This document shows positions 43,321 to 55,798 of a DNA stretch of 64,000 bases, piece after piece. Made by a program: the position numbers and the translations under genes. Below the pieces are notes generated by a model that searched no databases, was not told the origin of the DNA, and worked only from the letters and a program-made list of their open reading frames with translations. This DNA is from Silurus meridionalis (taxonomy: Eukaryota > Chordata > Actinopteri > Siluriformes > Siluridae): positions 22,290,632 through 22,354,631 of the forward strand of contig NC_060885.1 in assembly GCF_014805685.1 (NCBI RefSeq). Reading direction: 5' to 3'. Numbering within the stretch: position 1 is the stretch's first letter; each line of letters starts with the position of its first letter.

Positions 43321-46300
43321 TTAGCGTCTCACAAGGTGATCTCGGATCTTGAAGCTGATGACCCCGAGCACTACGAGGGCAGGCAGAAAGGTGTACAGCA
43401 TTAGAAAGTCCAGGGTGTAGCGTGAGAGGGCTCCAGGGTAAAGCTGATCTATAATAATATTACCATCTTTTATCAAGCATCCTGCTGCGTAACCTGAGGG
43501 TGCATCTGAGGAAGAGGATACAACTATCAACGGTTGAAATTTAATAAGGATTTAACAGCAAACATTTGAGCAGTATTTGATCTAAGAGGAAGGTAACACT
43601 TCATACTGCATGTAAAGTTCAAGCCGTAGAACTCAGTGACGATGAGAAGCTCACAGCCATATTTCTGGAAGGTGAGGTAACTTAGCCACTGGAACACCAA
43701 AGGCATCTGCTGAGTGCTCCTGCAGAGACAAAATGCATGGTGTTAGCACTAGCTCATTTGTCATTAAGCTAGCTTAAAAAATATTTAAAGAATGAAACAA
43801 TCATAATGAAGGTATTACCTGAGGAATCCGGAGCCCACCATGATCCCAGCTATGTTGAGCAATGCCACTCCACTGTTAACCATGTTGGGGTCTTGAACCA
43901 CCCCGAGCAGTACCAGTGTCAGGAGCTCCCCGACGATGTGGGGCACCATGATCACAGCTGTAAAATACAAGAAGCGCCAAGGATCTGGGTGCATCCCTAC
44001 AGTCCTGTGAGGCACATATAAACACACACCTGAATTTTTGCAAGAAGCATTCTAGCATTTTATTTACATTTATGCCATTTAGCAAACCCCTTTATCCAGA
44101 GTGATGTACAAAACTGCTTCGAGTCTTAATCAAAACTGGTTCACTAGGTTACAGACTTAGGATGCCATCAGCCTAAACTCTGTTGAGAAGAATTATAGCA
44201 CACTTTTTGTTTATATAAAAAAAAGTGAAATAAACAAACAGGCAAATAAGTGCTAGTTTGAGTGTATCTGGAAGAGGTAGGTCTTCACCTGTAATTTAAA
44301 GATAGGCAGAGACTGAATAATTTTGACATCTACAGTAGGGGACGCTCAGTGCCAGAACAGAGAAGAGTCTAAGTGTATTAACTAGATACAATTCTCTTTT
44401 CTAAAATAATTAAAGCTATCATGCTTTTTATTTTAGAGGACAAAAATAATCAATGGATGTCTTTTTTTCTGATTTAGGTTAATACTTTACAATAATACTG
44501 CATATTCTACTTTGTTAATACAATACAGCCAGAGTGGTGGCACAGCAACACACAGACACTACAGGGAGACAAAGTGTAAGTATACGTATTGCTTGAGGGT
44601 TGGTGTACTCAAATATTTAGGACTATCAAAGAATTAAATATAAAAACGTTTCTGAACCAAACTGAACTCAAACACTCTCAGACAAGGAAATCCTTTAATG
44701 TAAGGTTAAAGGTTTTGACAGTTGAACTGAAGAACCCTAATGATCCTGATTGCCTGCTATGGGAAAAAAAACAATCTAAACTATACGTGCCATTTAGTAA
44801 CCTGTCCTATAGTTACCCCTTCTATTCCATCACGCTATCCATCCTCACTTTCCTTTTTCTTATCAAAACTTATCGGACTACAGATAGCCCCACCTCAGTT
44901 AGATCATGGTCAAACACACACACACACAAACACATGCACAGATACTCACCAGTAAAGGAATGAGGTGAAAATAAATACACTGATGATACTGAAGGGAAAG
45001 ATGTGAATGATGTAAGCCAGGAACATCTGCCATTTCTGGTACAATCCATCTTTGCTCTCCTGATCAGCTATTGCTCTTACAGCAGGGACTACATGGGAGA
45101 AGCATGTATTTCATTATAGCACTAATCATTAATTACAATCTAATCTGACAATGTATATATGGTATATATGAGTGATACATAGTGAAGCAAAAAACAAGGA
45201 GCAAGGAAAGAATGACATCACTATGAACAACATTTATCGTTTTAACATCTCAGCCTTTATTTGCTATGTATTGGACCAATGCTGTATTTTTTACTAATAG
45301 TGATAGTAGTGTTTGCTATTGAAATGTTTAAATTTAAGCTAGTATCGTCTGGTCTCTTCACTTGTACAACATTGTACGTGAAGATCCAATTTTGACGATC
45401 TTATTGGCTTCATAGGAACTACTCAAGAGCTCACATCATACTGTTATTAATTTATCCCTGACCACAATATTTAAATTTACTTTGGTGATGCGCAGTGTGG
45501 AGGAGCAACTTACACAGGGCAACAGCATTCAGCATGCCTGTGTATGGCGAAGCACCCATGGCTTGGTAAATAATACCAATCCGGTCTTGCACTGCGCCCT
45601 TGGTGACATCATTGTCAAGATTCATGACAAAGAAGGCTACAAATAGGCCGTATATGAGATTTTGAGAGAGACGCATGATCACACCCATCCTGTCCCGGGA
45701 CAAATTTCGTACCGTCCGCCTGTTATAAGAGAATATAAATAATGAAGGGAATTCTACAATCAGAAAGAACTGACTTTTGTCCACAGGTGATCAAACTGCA
45801 TTACCCATTGATTAAAATTCTCACCTTAGAAGAACACCCAGTTTGGACATACAGCCAGGAGACTCTTTGCTCTTAAAAGGGATCATGGGTTTGTAAGCAC
45901 GCTGACAGCTCTGCCGAATCTTCCATGTCATCTTCTGATATATTTCTGATCTCTGGAATGCCGAAGTTATGTCATGCATGCGCCTGTAGGTGATAGCTTC
46001 TCTCTCACTGGAGCGTGTGTCCACCGAGGTCAGGTCCACTGGTGGTCAAAAATGAAAGCACTAGTTAGACTATAACAGTAATAAATGATTAGTCAGTCCA
46101 GACTGAGCAGACTTCATCAAACATTCCAGAGCATTCACTTAAGTATAAAAAAAACTTTTATTTGGCTACTGGTGTGTTTTAATGTTGCAAGGTTTTTGGA
46201 GTATTGCGTTTAATGCCATAGTTCTGAGGTTTTGTATGTTCCATCAAACCTGTTCTAGTTCATCAGGTTCAGAGCTGCAGAGCAGAGCAAGGTGCTTTAT

Positions 46301-49300
46301 ATATGTCATATGTACTTTACAGCATTTTGCATATCTCAGTGATGCTAGGAAACTGGGGTCAAAGTGCAGGGTTAGCTATGTTACAGCACCCCTGGAGCAC
46401 AGAGGGTTTAGGGGCCTTGCTCAAGGGCCCTAAAAGTGGCATCTTGGCAACACCAGAGACCCAACTTTTTACTTAGTAATCCATAGCCTTAATCACTAGC
46501 CTACCACCTCCTCTAGGCTTTCAGCTTGTTAGGAAGCTGGGCTCAGGACATAAAGTTAGCCATGGTACAGCGCCCCTGGAACAGATATGGTTATATGCCT
46601 TGCTCATGGGCCCAAAAGTGGCAGCATGGCTTAGACCCAACTTGGGTGCTTGGACTTTCACTCCTGAAATTTTGATTAGCAACCCAGAGCCTTAATCACT
46701 GAACCCTCCACAGAATTAACATTCTGTAGGGGGTTCAAATGTGTCTCCTTGACCACTTCCTCTATTTTGTTTTTAACAATTATGATTCTGTATGCAATAA
46801 ATGCTTTGGTACTTTAGGAATAATACATACAATTATAACGATCTAATAAAAATAATAACTTTTTTGTTTTAATATCTTAAAATGTGAATATGCATGTATT
46901 TGTTCATCTAGGTATACTTGCTTTAGTAATTTTTTTGTTTTACTTTCTAAAATCTATTTTTCATTAATATATGGATACTAAGGTAAATATGTCTTCTTCC
47001 TTTTGTATTGTTGATGGGACGCTTAGCAGATCCTTGTGAAACTTTACATCAATCTCTCAAAAAAGGTTCCAAAGTAACCCCTTTTAGAAAGCTCAAACTA
47101 TTAGAAAGAACTCTTTCTTCTGAGAGCATTTTGCAACTAAGTCTTCAGTGCTGTAATTTTCAGCTTGTAATTAAAGTAGTATTTTTTGCAGTAGTCCAGA
47201 GTACTACACTCTTGCAAATTTCAATATAGCAGGCTGAAGGAGTTCCTCAGAGTCTCAGAGTACCCTATGAGAAGGTTTCAGAGAAGAATACTTTTAGAAG
47301 AAAGAACAGTGAATGCTTCTACCTTCCTACAGCTGGATTCTGCTGTGTGGCAGTGTGCGATGGCTTATGTCAGAAATATATTACCATAGATGTCAAACGG
47401 GTTGCAATACTCAGGACACTCATAGCCACAGCTGCTGAAGAAATCCACCATCTTGCCAGGATCTCCACAAAACACTAACTCTCCACAGCTCATGATCGCT
47501 ATCCTGCTAAAGACCTACAGACAGAGACATAAATCCACAGCGCAGCTTTTGAGTTCATTATCAAGTCATATAAGCTAATAAAACTTGAACATTTATGGCC
47601 GTCTTTATTGGTAATAAAACATAAAGATATGAACCATTGGTAAGATAATCACCTTTTAAAAACTAATGAGTCATTTTCGACAGGATTGACACGGAACATC
47701 TTTAAACTTACTCTGAAGAGCTCTGAGCGCGGCTGATGGATGGTCACTATGACTATACGGTCTCTCCTGGCCAGCTCTGCCAACAGCACTACAATCTGAT
47801 TGGCTGTCATGCTGTCTAGGCCTGTGGTTGGCTCATCCAGAAGGATCACCGCTGCAATGGGGTCAAAAAGTCAGAAAAACTTTTGTGAAGTTTACTTTGT
47901 TTCTTTGTAAAGAAACCTTGTTGAGAAGTTTACACTCACCTGACTCATTAGTTCATCCAATTTGCTTAAAGTTGGTGCCTAATTAATTGCTTGATTAATC
48001 CATTTCCTGCTTGATTGAAGAAAGCAGCAGACAGAAAGCCTTTCTAATTAAACGTGGTTGGCTAATACTTAGAGCAGGAGTCCCAGGAGGCCATTCAGGT
48101 CTGAAGCGCTAGATAAAATGCCCCAGAGAAACCTTCATGGACCACAACTTAATTCTGTATATGCTGTATGATAACCTTCACTCTTCTAATTTTCCTTTTC
48201 CCCCTGTCTTACTTTTAGTTATGGGGCCTCAGAACTTGAGTGTTCCTCTTGCTCATTGTATTTTGCATGTACTTATTAATGATTTAGTTTGGTTGATGGT
48301 GGAAAACTGTTGATGTTTGTTGTTCTACAGAATACACACAGGTAAATAGATGCATACTTACTGGGGTCTTGGAGCAACTGGCTAGCAATGGACACCCTCC
48401 TTCTCTCTCCTCCTGAGATGCCTGGAAAGACTCGGCCTCCGATCACAGTGTTAGCCACATGGCTTAGACTCAGTTCGGCCATAACAGCAGACACCTTGCA
48501 AAGAAATCAAAAGATTGAGATTCATGCACTACTGAGTCTCTGAATATATTAAAAACCTCCCAGGCTTTATATGGACATGTAAGAAGTCACCTTCTTGTGA
48601 ATGGCACTGGCTGAGTGCTGCCTAAGAGCCAGCTGAGCCGTGAATGTGAGTGTCTCCTCTACTGTCAGATAGCTCAGGAGATTGTCACTCTGTGAAAAAG
48701 CGAGAAAGGGATAGTGGCCATTAGAGAAGAATGGCAGTGAAATGCTTTGACATAAACACCTGAGGATATAATACACCACACCTGATTCACTTAACAACAT
48801 AGTGAAGGTCTTCATAAAGCTATTTCCATGACTGCCATTCACAGCCAATCATTTTTAACACAAAACCAGTTTAATATCTAATTTGATATTTCTATTAGGA
48901 TACAATGCAATAAGCAGCCAAATGATTACAATTATTAGAACCTAAATGAATCCTGCTACTGCTTTCTGAATCAAACACATTTTCATCTCTCATGGTGGCT
49001 AGCTAGTGGGAGCAAAATAGGTGCTGAATTTGGGGTCAGAGACTACTGTAGGTCCTGTAGTTTCAGAACCACATGTTTATCTACAAACATAAAAAGACTG
49101 TGTGCGTTTTTATTATTATTATAATGCAGAGTATGCTAAAATGTATAAATGTGCTTCCTTACTGGTTACAGACTGTTTTTACAGGCATTATTTTTTTAAG
49201 GACACTATACATTAACTAACTAACACCTGTAACGTTTCATATTCCAGAATACTGTTCACAACTAAGTGTGCTTTGTTATTTTGTTAATATAAAATACATT

Positions 49301-50768
49301 GTAAATATAAAATAAATATTTATGGAACTTTTGTATCGGTAAAAGTATTCAAAGCAAATAAAGGTTTGAGGAATGCTAGTAATGTGGAAGGCTAATAAAT
49401 AAAATATTTACCTTGAATTGTTAATATGCTTTATTATAATCATGACTGTGGTGTTATGCTAGAATCCTTTATAAGTATTTTAGGAGCCATTTATGCCATG
49501 TAACATGACTCATTTAACACACTGAAACTATGCATTTATACACCCCCCACCCACCAAAAATGAAAAAAGTCTCTCATTCTCTGTTTTAGATAAGGGCCTA
49601 GATGCCAAAAAAAACATGAACCTAACTAGATGAATTCTTCCTTTCTATCTATTCCTTTCTTCCTTTATTTCTTCCTTCCCTCCTTCTTTTCTTCAAATAC
49701 CCTAAATATTCAAATCAATGGACTGAGTAAATGAACATCCATCCTTGAATGTTATATATTTTTAATCAAATATTATTCAGTACTGTGGAACTACACAGTA
49801 CTGAATAATTTTTACTATTTCTTTTAAATATTCCTCCAAAAAGTCAGTTTTACTTTTTCCACATGTTCTCTGGTGTTGATTCCTAAGGTTGACAGGCCAT
49901 TTCACTTTCTCTGTGTTATTAATGACTGCATGCTCCAATATCACCAGTTCCGTAAATTCGAGAGAATTAAATTAATGATTGGCTTAGTTTACAGCCCACA
50001 AGGGTCCTGAAAATTTTATCTGCAATAATGTAAGATTAAATAACAGCCGTCTCCTCATTATTATTTCATTTCACACTGGGTACACATGAATAGGTCAGAG
50101 GACGATAATTTAAGCGTTCTTAAGTGCACTTAGCCTCGTCCCTGTGTTGTGTATAAAAATTTATAGGTCTGCTTTACAGACTTAACCTCTAGTAACCCAG
50201 ACCAACACTTCTCATACGCTTAATTCGATTGCTATATGTTTAAAGGTCAGCCTATGATAAGCTGACAATCAATTCAAATTATATTATCTAAAACACGGGC
50301 ACATACTGTACATGCAAACCCAAACCCAAACCCACACACACACACACACGCATACTAACCTGAAGCACATAGGAGAAACAGTCCTGAAACTGTCCTTGTC
50401 TCACTTTCCTTCCATTTACAAACACTTCCCCAGTGAGGGTGCCAGCATTTGAAATACGACCTGCAATAGTGTCAAGCAGCGTGGTCTTCCCAGAGCCTGA
50501 AAACATGAAAGATTTGTCTCTACATGCATAGTATTTTAGAAATAATAATAATGTTTTATGTAGTTATTATTTCATTTGTATCATTTTACTAAATATGTAT
50601 TATTTATTGGTTTTTATTTATTAAGAAATATTGTGCTAAAACATTCAAATTCTGAAAAAAATCAAGTTTATTATAACCCTAGTCTCAGGACAGCATTTAT
50701 AAAACACCATCTATCTATCTATCGATTTATCGATCTATCGATCTATCTGTTGATCTATCGATCTATCG

Positions 50769-50818
<50 letters not shown>

Positions 50819-51848
50819 AGGACACTACATGTGATTTGTATTGCAGCTGCGAGTTGGAAGGTCATCCTTCTCTTTCAATTGTGTTCTCACTAACCCTCAC
50901 TCCTAATGAGACATTGGTTAATGCAAAAATCCACAGCTTCTATAAAGAAGCTACACACAAACTGTAAACCTGTGAACCTCACCTGAGTTTCCAAGGATGC
51001 CCATTATCTGCCCACTGTCCACATGAAACGACACATCGTTCAGGATCTGCCGAGTCCATTTCTTTCTGTAGGATGGGAGATCCCACCAGGGCCCTACACG
51101 CTCACTGACACACAAACACTTACCTCAAACCAATGTTTCATGTGATATGAAATACCATAATATCAATAAATAGATATAAATCACTCTTCTTGGGTGTACC
51201 AATTCTAATTAATGTACAAATACAATAGAGAAACTGTAATTGCAAAAGTAACCAGTAAACAGTTATTTTATGTTGACAGTTATTATTTCAAAGCTATATA
51301 CTCTAAATATAAAGATTATGCCATATTATAACATATTATTAAATAGCAAGAAAAACTCTATTATTTTAGAACTTGTTCTATTTCTGATTCAATCTCAGTT
51401 AAAAGCAATGAATGTGTAGTATGCACAGTATGTGATGTTTCTTTTAACGGTTAGGTTTTTAGGTGTTTGGCCTTTATTTGTAAAATTCTTTGGTATAAAT
51501 AATTCAGCTGCAATCAAACTAATTCAATCCAGTACTGATCAAAACAGCTACAAACTCAATGTATGCTCTTTTAGACAAGTAGGAGCTAGTTTTTCTAGTA
51601 ATGATTCTGATAGGTAGCATACTCTGCCGTTTATGTTGTGAAGAAAAATTAAAGGTATTTGTAATTTTTGTTTTGTTTCTTTCTTACCTGACTGTATAGG
51701 ACACTTTGCTGACACTGAGACAACAGGACGGCTTTTGGTTAGAGGGTGCTGGGTTCTGAATCTCTGTCCTCTTCTCCGGAACAAACCTGAAAGATTCATT
51801 AGAGCCGTTTTTCTGGACGTTGGCCTGCATGGAGTACGAGTTCCTCAT
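43321..51848 (-). CDS. abcg5: ATP-binding cassette sterol half-transporter ABCG5 (sterolin-1)
   Basis: Complete gene, exons in transcript order: 51688-51848, 50983-51104, 50360-50496, 48591-48689, 48362-48494, 47712-47851, 47385-47514, 45825-46038, 45514-45719, 44950-45088, 43819-44004, 43607-43719, 43321-43505. They give 654 aa (human 651) with the same 13-exon plan. ABCG5 pairs with ABCG8 to export sterols at bile-canalicular and intestinal apical membranes. NBD motifs: Walker A GNSGSGKT at 92-99, signature ISGGE at 199-203, Walker B ILLDEP with D223/E224, H-loop H256 in TIHQPRSE. The C-terminal half holds the six ABCG membrane helices, with [26 protein letters not shown] and [17 protein letters not shown]. 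The start was chosen as MRNSYSMQ because it keeps frame into [17 protein letters not shown]. Confidence 0.96.
44062..44375. mobile_element. Degenerate teleost interspersed repeat in ABCG5 intron
   Basis: It begins with a SINE-tail-like TTTATGCCATTTAGCAAACC, continuing CCTTTATCCAGAGTGATGTA. It continues with GGAAGAGGTAGGTCTTCACC and CAGTGCCAGAACAGAGAAGA, words of a common fish repeat. It is non-coding and the family assignment is uncertain. Confidence 0.45.
46330..46515 (-). mobile_element. SINE-like copy, reverse orientation (first of a pair)
   Basis: On the - strand it has GGCTAGTGATTAAGGCTATG as the A-box-like head, then GGGTCTCTGGTG and GGCCCTTGAGCAAGGCCCCT, and a body ending near GATATGCAAAATGC. 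It sits in an ABCG5 intron. Confidence 0.55.
46535..46710 (-). mobile_element. SINE-like copy, reverse orientation (second of a pair)
   Basis: On the - strand it has GTTCAGTGATTAAGGCTCTG, then TGGGTCTAAGCCATGCTGCC and GGGCCCATGAGCAAGG. It is arranged head-to-tail with the neighbouring copy, with about 20 bp between them, implying nested or tandem retroposition. Confidence 0.55.
48850..50280. other. ABCG5 intron 3 without recognised elements
   Basis: AT-rich unique sequence with a CTTCC-rich patch at about 49635-49695. I see no exon or recognisable transposon. Confidence 0.5.
50709..50819. repeat. (ATCT)n tetranucleotide microsatellite
   Basis: About 27 ATCT units with ATCG variants in ABCG5 intron 2. 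Confidence 0.95.
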
Positions 51849-52164
51849 ACTTGCTCATATAATTTCTCATGAACATTCAGCCTTTCTGATTCTTCAGGTC
51901 CTTCTTTTGTTAGTGTGTGTAGCTCACTGTCAGGCCATTCCAGTGCACATTACACTGGCGAAGCAGGCACTCTAAAAAAGAAATGCTTATCAGTGGACCT
52001 TTGCTCAGTGCTGTACATAGAGAGAGTTCTGAAAGTGCCTCCTCTCTACAACACACTCTCTCAACAGAGAAACCAGCAGTCACTTCTTCAGGTTTTCAAC
52101 CTGGACCGACAATAGTCTCTATCCTCAAATTCAGCACCTCTTTTGCTAGCACTAGCTAGCCACC
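51849..52164. promoter_or_regulatory. Bidirectional ABCG5/ABCG8 promoter region
   Basis: Only 316 bp separate the two start codons, close to the under-400-bp spacing in human, so both 5' UTRs and the promoter must share this segment. There is no strong TATA box or CpG island. A GATA motif and an HNF4-like DR1 sit together at 51986-52006. A Kozak-like GCCACCATG marks the ABCG8 start. Confidence 0.8.
51986..52006 (-). promoter_or_regulatory. Adjacent GATA and HNF4 (DR1) candidate sites
   Basis: Read on the - strand, GAGCAAAGGTCCA (51994-52006) closely matches the HNF4 DR1 consensus, and CTGATAAG (51986-51993) is a WGATAR motif, placed directly next to each other. Human ABCG5/ABCG8 are jointly activated by HNF4-alpha and GATA4/6 through their intergenic promoter. 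The juxtaposition here suggests conservation of that control. Confidence 0.55.
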
Positions 52165-55100
52165 ATGACAGATGACAATGTGTTTGATTCAGAAAGCAGC
52201 TTCTCAGCAGTGCCTGGAAACTGTGAGGTAAGTGACCACCACAGCAGACTAAACAAGGACAATTAAATATAAGAGACATATCAGTAAAGACATTCATTCA
52301 ATCATTCATTTGTTCATTCTTTATTGTGTGCTTTTACTGTGTGTTCTGTGTCATTTGCTGTGTACTGTGTGCCCAATTATATCTAAACTAGTGACTTCAC
52401 CTTTTGGTGGACTTCATGCAGGAGAAAAGAGTATGTGTATTATGCAATGAGAATGCGTGCCATCATTTAAATGGACTCTGAACCAAAATTCAACATTGTC
52501 CACTTATCTATTGGCATTGAACAAATCTGATTAAATTAATGAGATGTTTGTATTTTATTTTTTATTTTTTATGTATATGTTTTACAATCTGCTTTGGTCC
52601 AAAAGTCCAAACAATTCTTTAGAGTTACTATTTCTAAAACTAAAACAATGAAATGACCCTTAATGCAATGAAATGCTTTGCTGTCTGACACAAGCTAAAT
52701 GTGTTTTATTTGAATACAGGTGTTTATTAACTCATTCCTTCCATTCCAGGGCAGAGATATCAGGCTGTTTACCTCAGGAGATGAGGACAGCAGTCTGTAT
52801 TTTACCTACAGTGGGGGTTACAATGAGCTGGAGGTCAGAAATCTGCACTATCAGGTATCCAGTTTGAGACACCAACAAACCTTTCTCAAATTAATTCAAA
52901 CGATTACTTCTATAATGTGTATGTGAGAGAAAAAATGGAAATGAAATGGAAAAGTTATTGATCAGTTTACTGGCACCAGTTAAGCATGCAAGCACATGGG
53001 AGCTTTTTGTGTGTACTCTAGGTGGACACGGCAGCACAGATCCCCTGGTATGAAAAACTGTCGGAGCTTAAGATGCCCTGGGAGATGCGGGGCAACAAAC
53101 AGACTGCTATCAAAGAGCTGAACCTGAGAGTGCACAGCGGCCAGATGTTGGCTGTTATTGGCAGCTCAGGTAGGAATGAGTCAAACTGATAAAATGATCA
53201 TTTTAATATGACTAGAAATAACAACATATGGGTACTTTAAGTGTGCATATGGGTACTTTAAGTCTTAGACAGCCATGTTTTTAACTACACATTATATCTA
53301 GGATGTTATTGGCTGAATTTATACTTCTTCACTAGAAAAACTTTTAGATTTACAAAAACTTTAACTGATTAAACAGGAAAAAGTGCTACAGACAAAGTTT
53401 TCAAACATCTGTGGCAGGTCCTCATAAAACTTTAGGCTACTTTAATGCTACTGATACAGTTTAAAGGCAAATAATTTTTTTGAATATTTTCAATTTTAAT
53501 TTTGCACAGTAATGTAAAAATATTTAACTTAATTTCAGATACCATGGAAAAAGTATAATTAACAATATTTATATGTAGAGAACAAAATTGATAAGTTAAC
53601 CTCTTGACTCTTCTAGTCTAAGTTGCTCTTTTGTCACGTGACTCCCATAGATGCTACACAATGCAATAGATCAGGGTTTTTTTGGTCGGTGTATTGATAT
53701 CATTGTAACCAAAAATTATAGGAGTCACATGAGAAAATACCTAACAACACAGAGCTGCATTGTCATATTTTCATCATTGGAACAATAGGTAAAGTTTGTG
53801 TATATAAACGTGTTGGGGATCTGCTTGCTTACTACAAATGTAACATTTAAAAAAACTGCTAAAATGTTTTAATTGCAGTTGCTGTTGGACTCAAAAGGGC
53901 CCTCAAAATTATCTGAAAGGCAAAAGTTGCATTAGATGAAAAGTAATTCAAAGTACAAATGTGTTCCAACCTCAGACAAATATAAATATCACTTATATAA
54001 GGGACAGTGTTTATTTGTTTGTTTGTTTATTTATTTATTTATTTATTTATTTATTTTTGTGCAGGTACAGTGTCAAGTTTATTTCTTTACTCGTTTTTAC
54101 TTTGGCCTCCAACAGGCTGTGGAAAGACCTCCCTGCTGGACATTATAACATGTCGAGATGAAGGAGGCACCAAGAAATCTGGAGAGATCCTCATCAATGG
54201 CAAACCCTGCACAACCTCGCTGGTGAAGAAAAGCATCGCTCATGTCCGACAGGACGACCGTTTGTTACCCCATCTGACAGTACGGGAGACTCTCACCTTC
54301 GTGGCAAAACTACGCCTACCGACAGATTTTACACAGGCACAGAGAGATCAAAGGGTAAGACATGCAGTGCTCATAAATTCTTCCAAATGTTCTTGATATA
54401 CTTGTTAATAACAAGTCATGAACTAAGGCAAAGGGTAGGCAATACTTTGATTAAATTAAATTGTGTTTTATTCATCGAAAAAAATCTCATTGGCAATACA
54501 GAGAAACAAAGCGAACATGTACGGTAATTCACGAGCTAATAGGAATCATTAAATCAATATTAAAGGCCAGCTCTCAGTTATGTTAGTCAGCTGACTGTGG
54601 CTGAGAAGATTAGGCCTAAAAAAAAGGAATTTTAGCAATGTGAATTATATAAATCACAGTTTTTAATAAACAGTATTTAAAGTGCAGTGTTTCACCAGAA
54701 GTATGATGGGTGAAGAATCATGAGACAACGAGCAAAGAAATAAATAGATTGTTTATTGCATGCACATAGACATCCTGAGCACTCAATATTCAATAAACTG
54801 AAGATTTATTATTTATTATTATTATATTAATAATGTATTATGAGGAATGCTGACCAAAGCTCTCTATACGGTAGCTGTAACTATACACTACACGTCACTT
54901 TTACATAAATAGCATTATAATGGTTTCTGTTCATGTAACCAAATTCTCTGATTGCACTGGGACAATTTATTTATTGATCAGTTACATTTTTACCAGGTAA
55001 CATCACTGATTCCCTGGACAGAATACATTGCATGAATGTAGGCTCTTATACTTATCAACCAGTATTATGAGCTTGGGGTTCACTGTTCAAGGATAACATA

Positions 55101-55275
55101 TACAATTGATATATAGCAGTAATTCAATTAAACAGAAGCCAATGTATGTCCAACTCACTGATACTAAAGGCCACTTGAGTTCATATAGCATGCAATTAAC
55201 AGTGATTCTTGTGATAACTCACAGAACAAAACCGATAAACCTGAATCCAGCTGTGTCATGGTGCTAAAGAAATTG

Positions 55276-55314
<39 letters not shown>

Positions 55315-55614
55315 ATATAGTTCAAAATTAATACTTGCAGGGGTCTATGACCCCTCGCAAGTAACAAAATATTCGCGGGGTTTTGACTCTCTCCTTTTGA
55401 TGGTTCCTTTTTCAAAGAGAATTGTACATGCACTGTACTGTAAACTCAACATAAATTGTGAATTACTTATCATAAATGTTTTTTCCTACTTTATATGAAT
55501 AATACAATAATAAAATAGATTTATTTAACATTTTTATGTAATTTATTAGTATAAAACATTTATTAGAAATGTTACTCCGTTAAGCGAGTTAATCTTAGTC
55601 CGGTTCCAAATTAT

Positions 55615-55697
<83 letters not shown>

Positions 55698-55743
55698 GGA
55701 ACCGGACTAAGATTAACTCACAGAACGGAGTAACATTTCTAAT

Positions 55744-55798
<55 letters not shown>

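Noticed and set aside
51548..51799. 83-residue ORF over ABCG5 exon 1
   Set aside because: It is in a different frame; only the frame starting at 51848 joins the next exon and matches SVS-type ABCG5 sequence.
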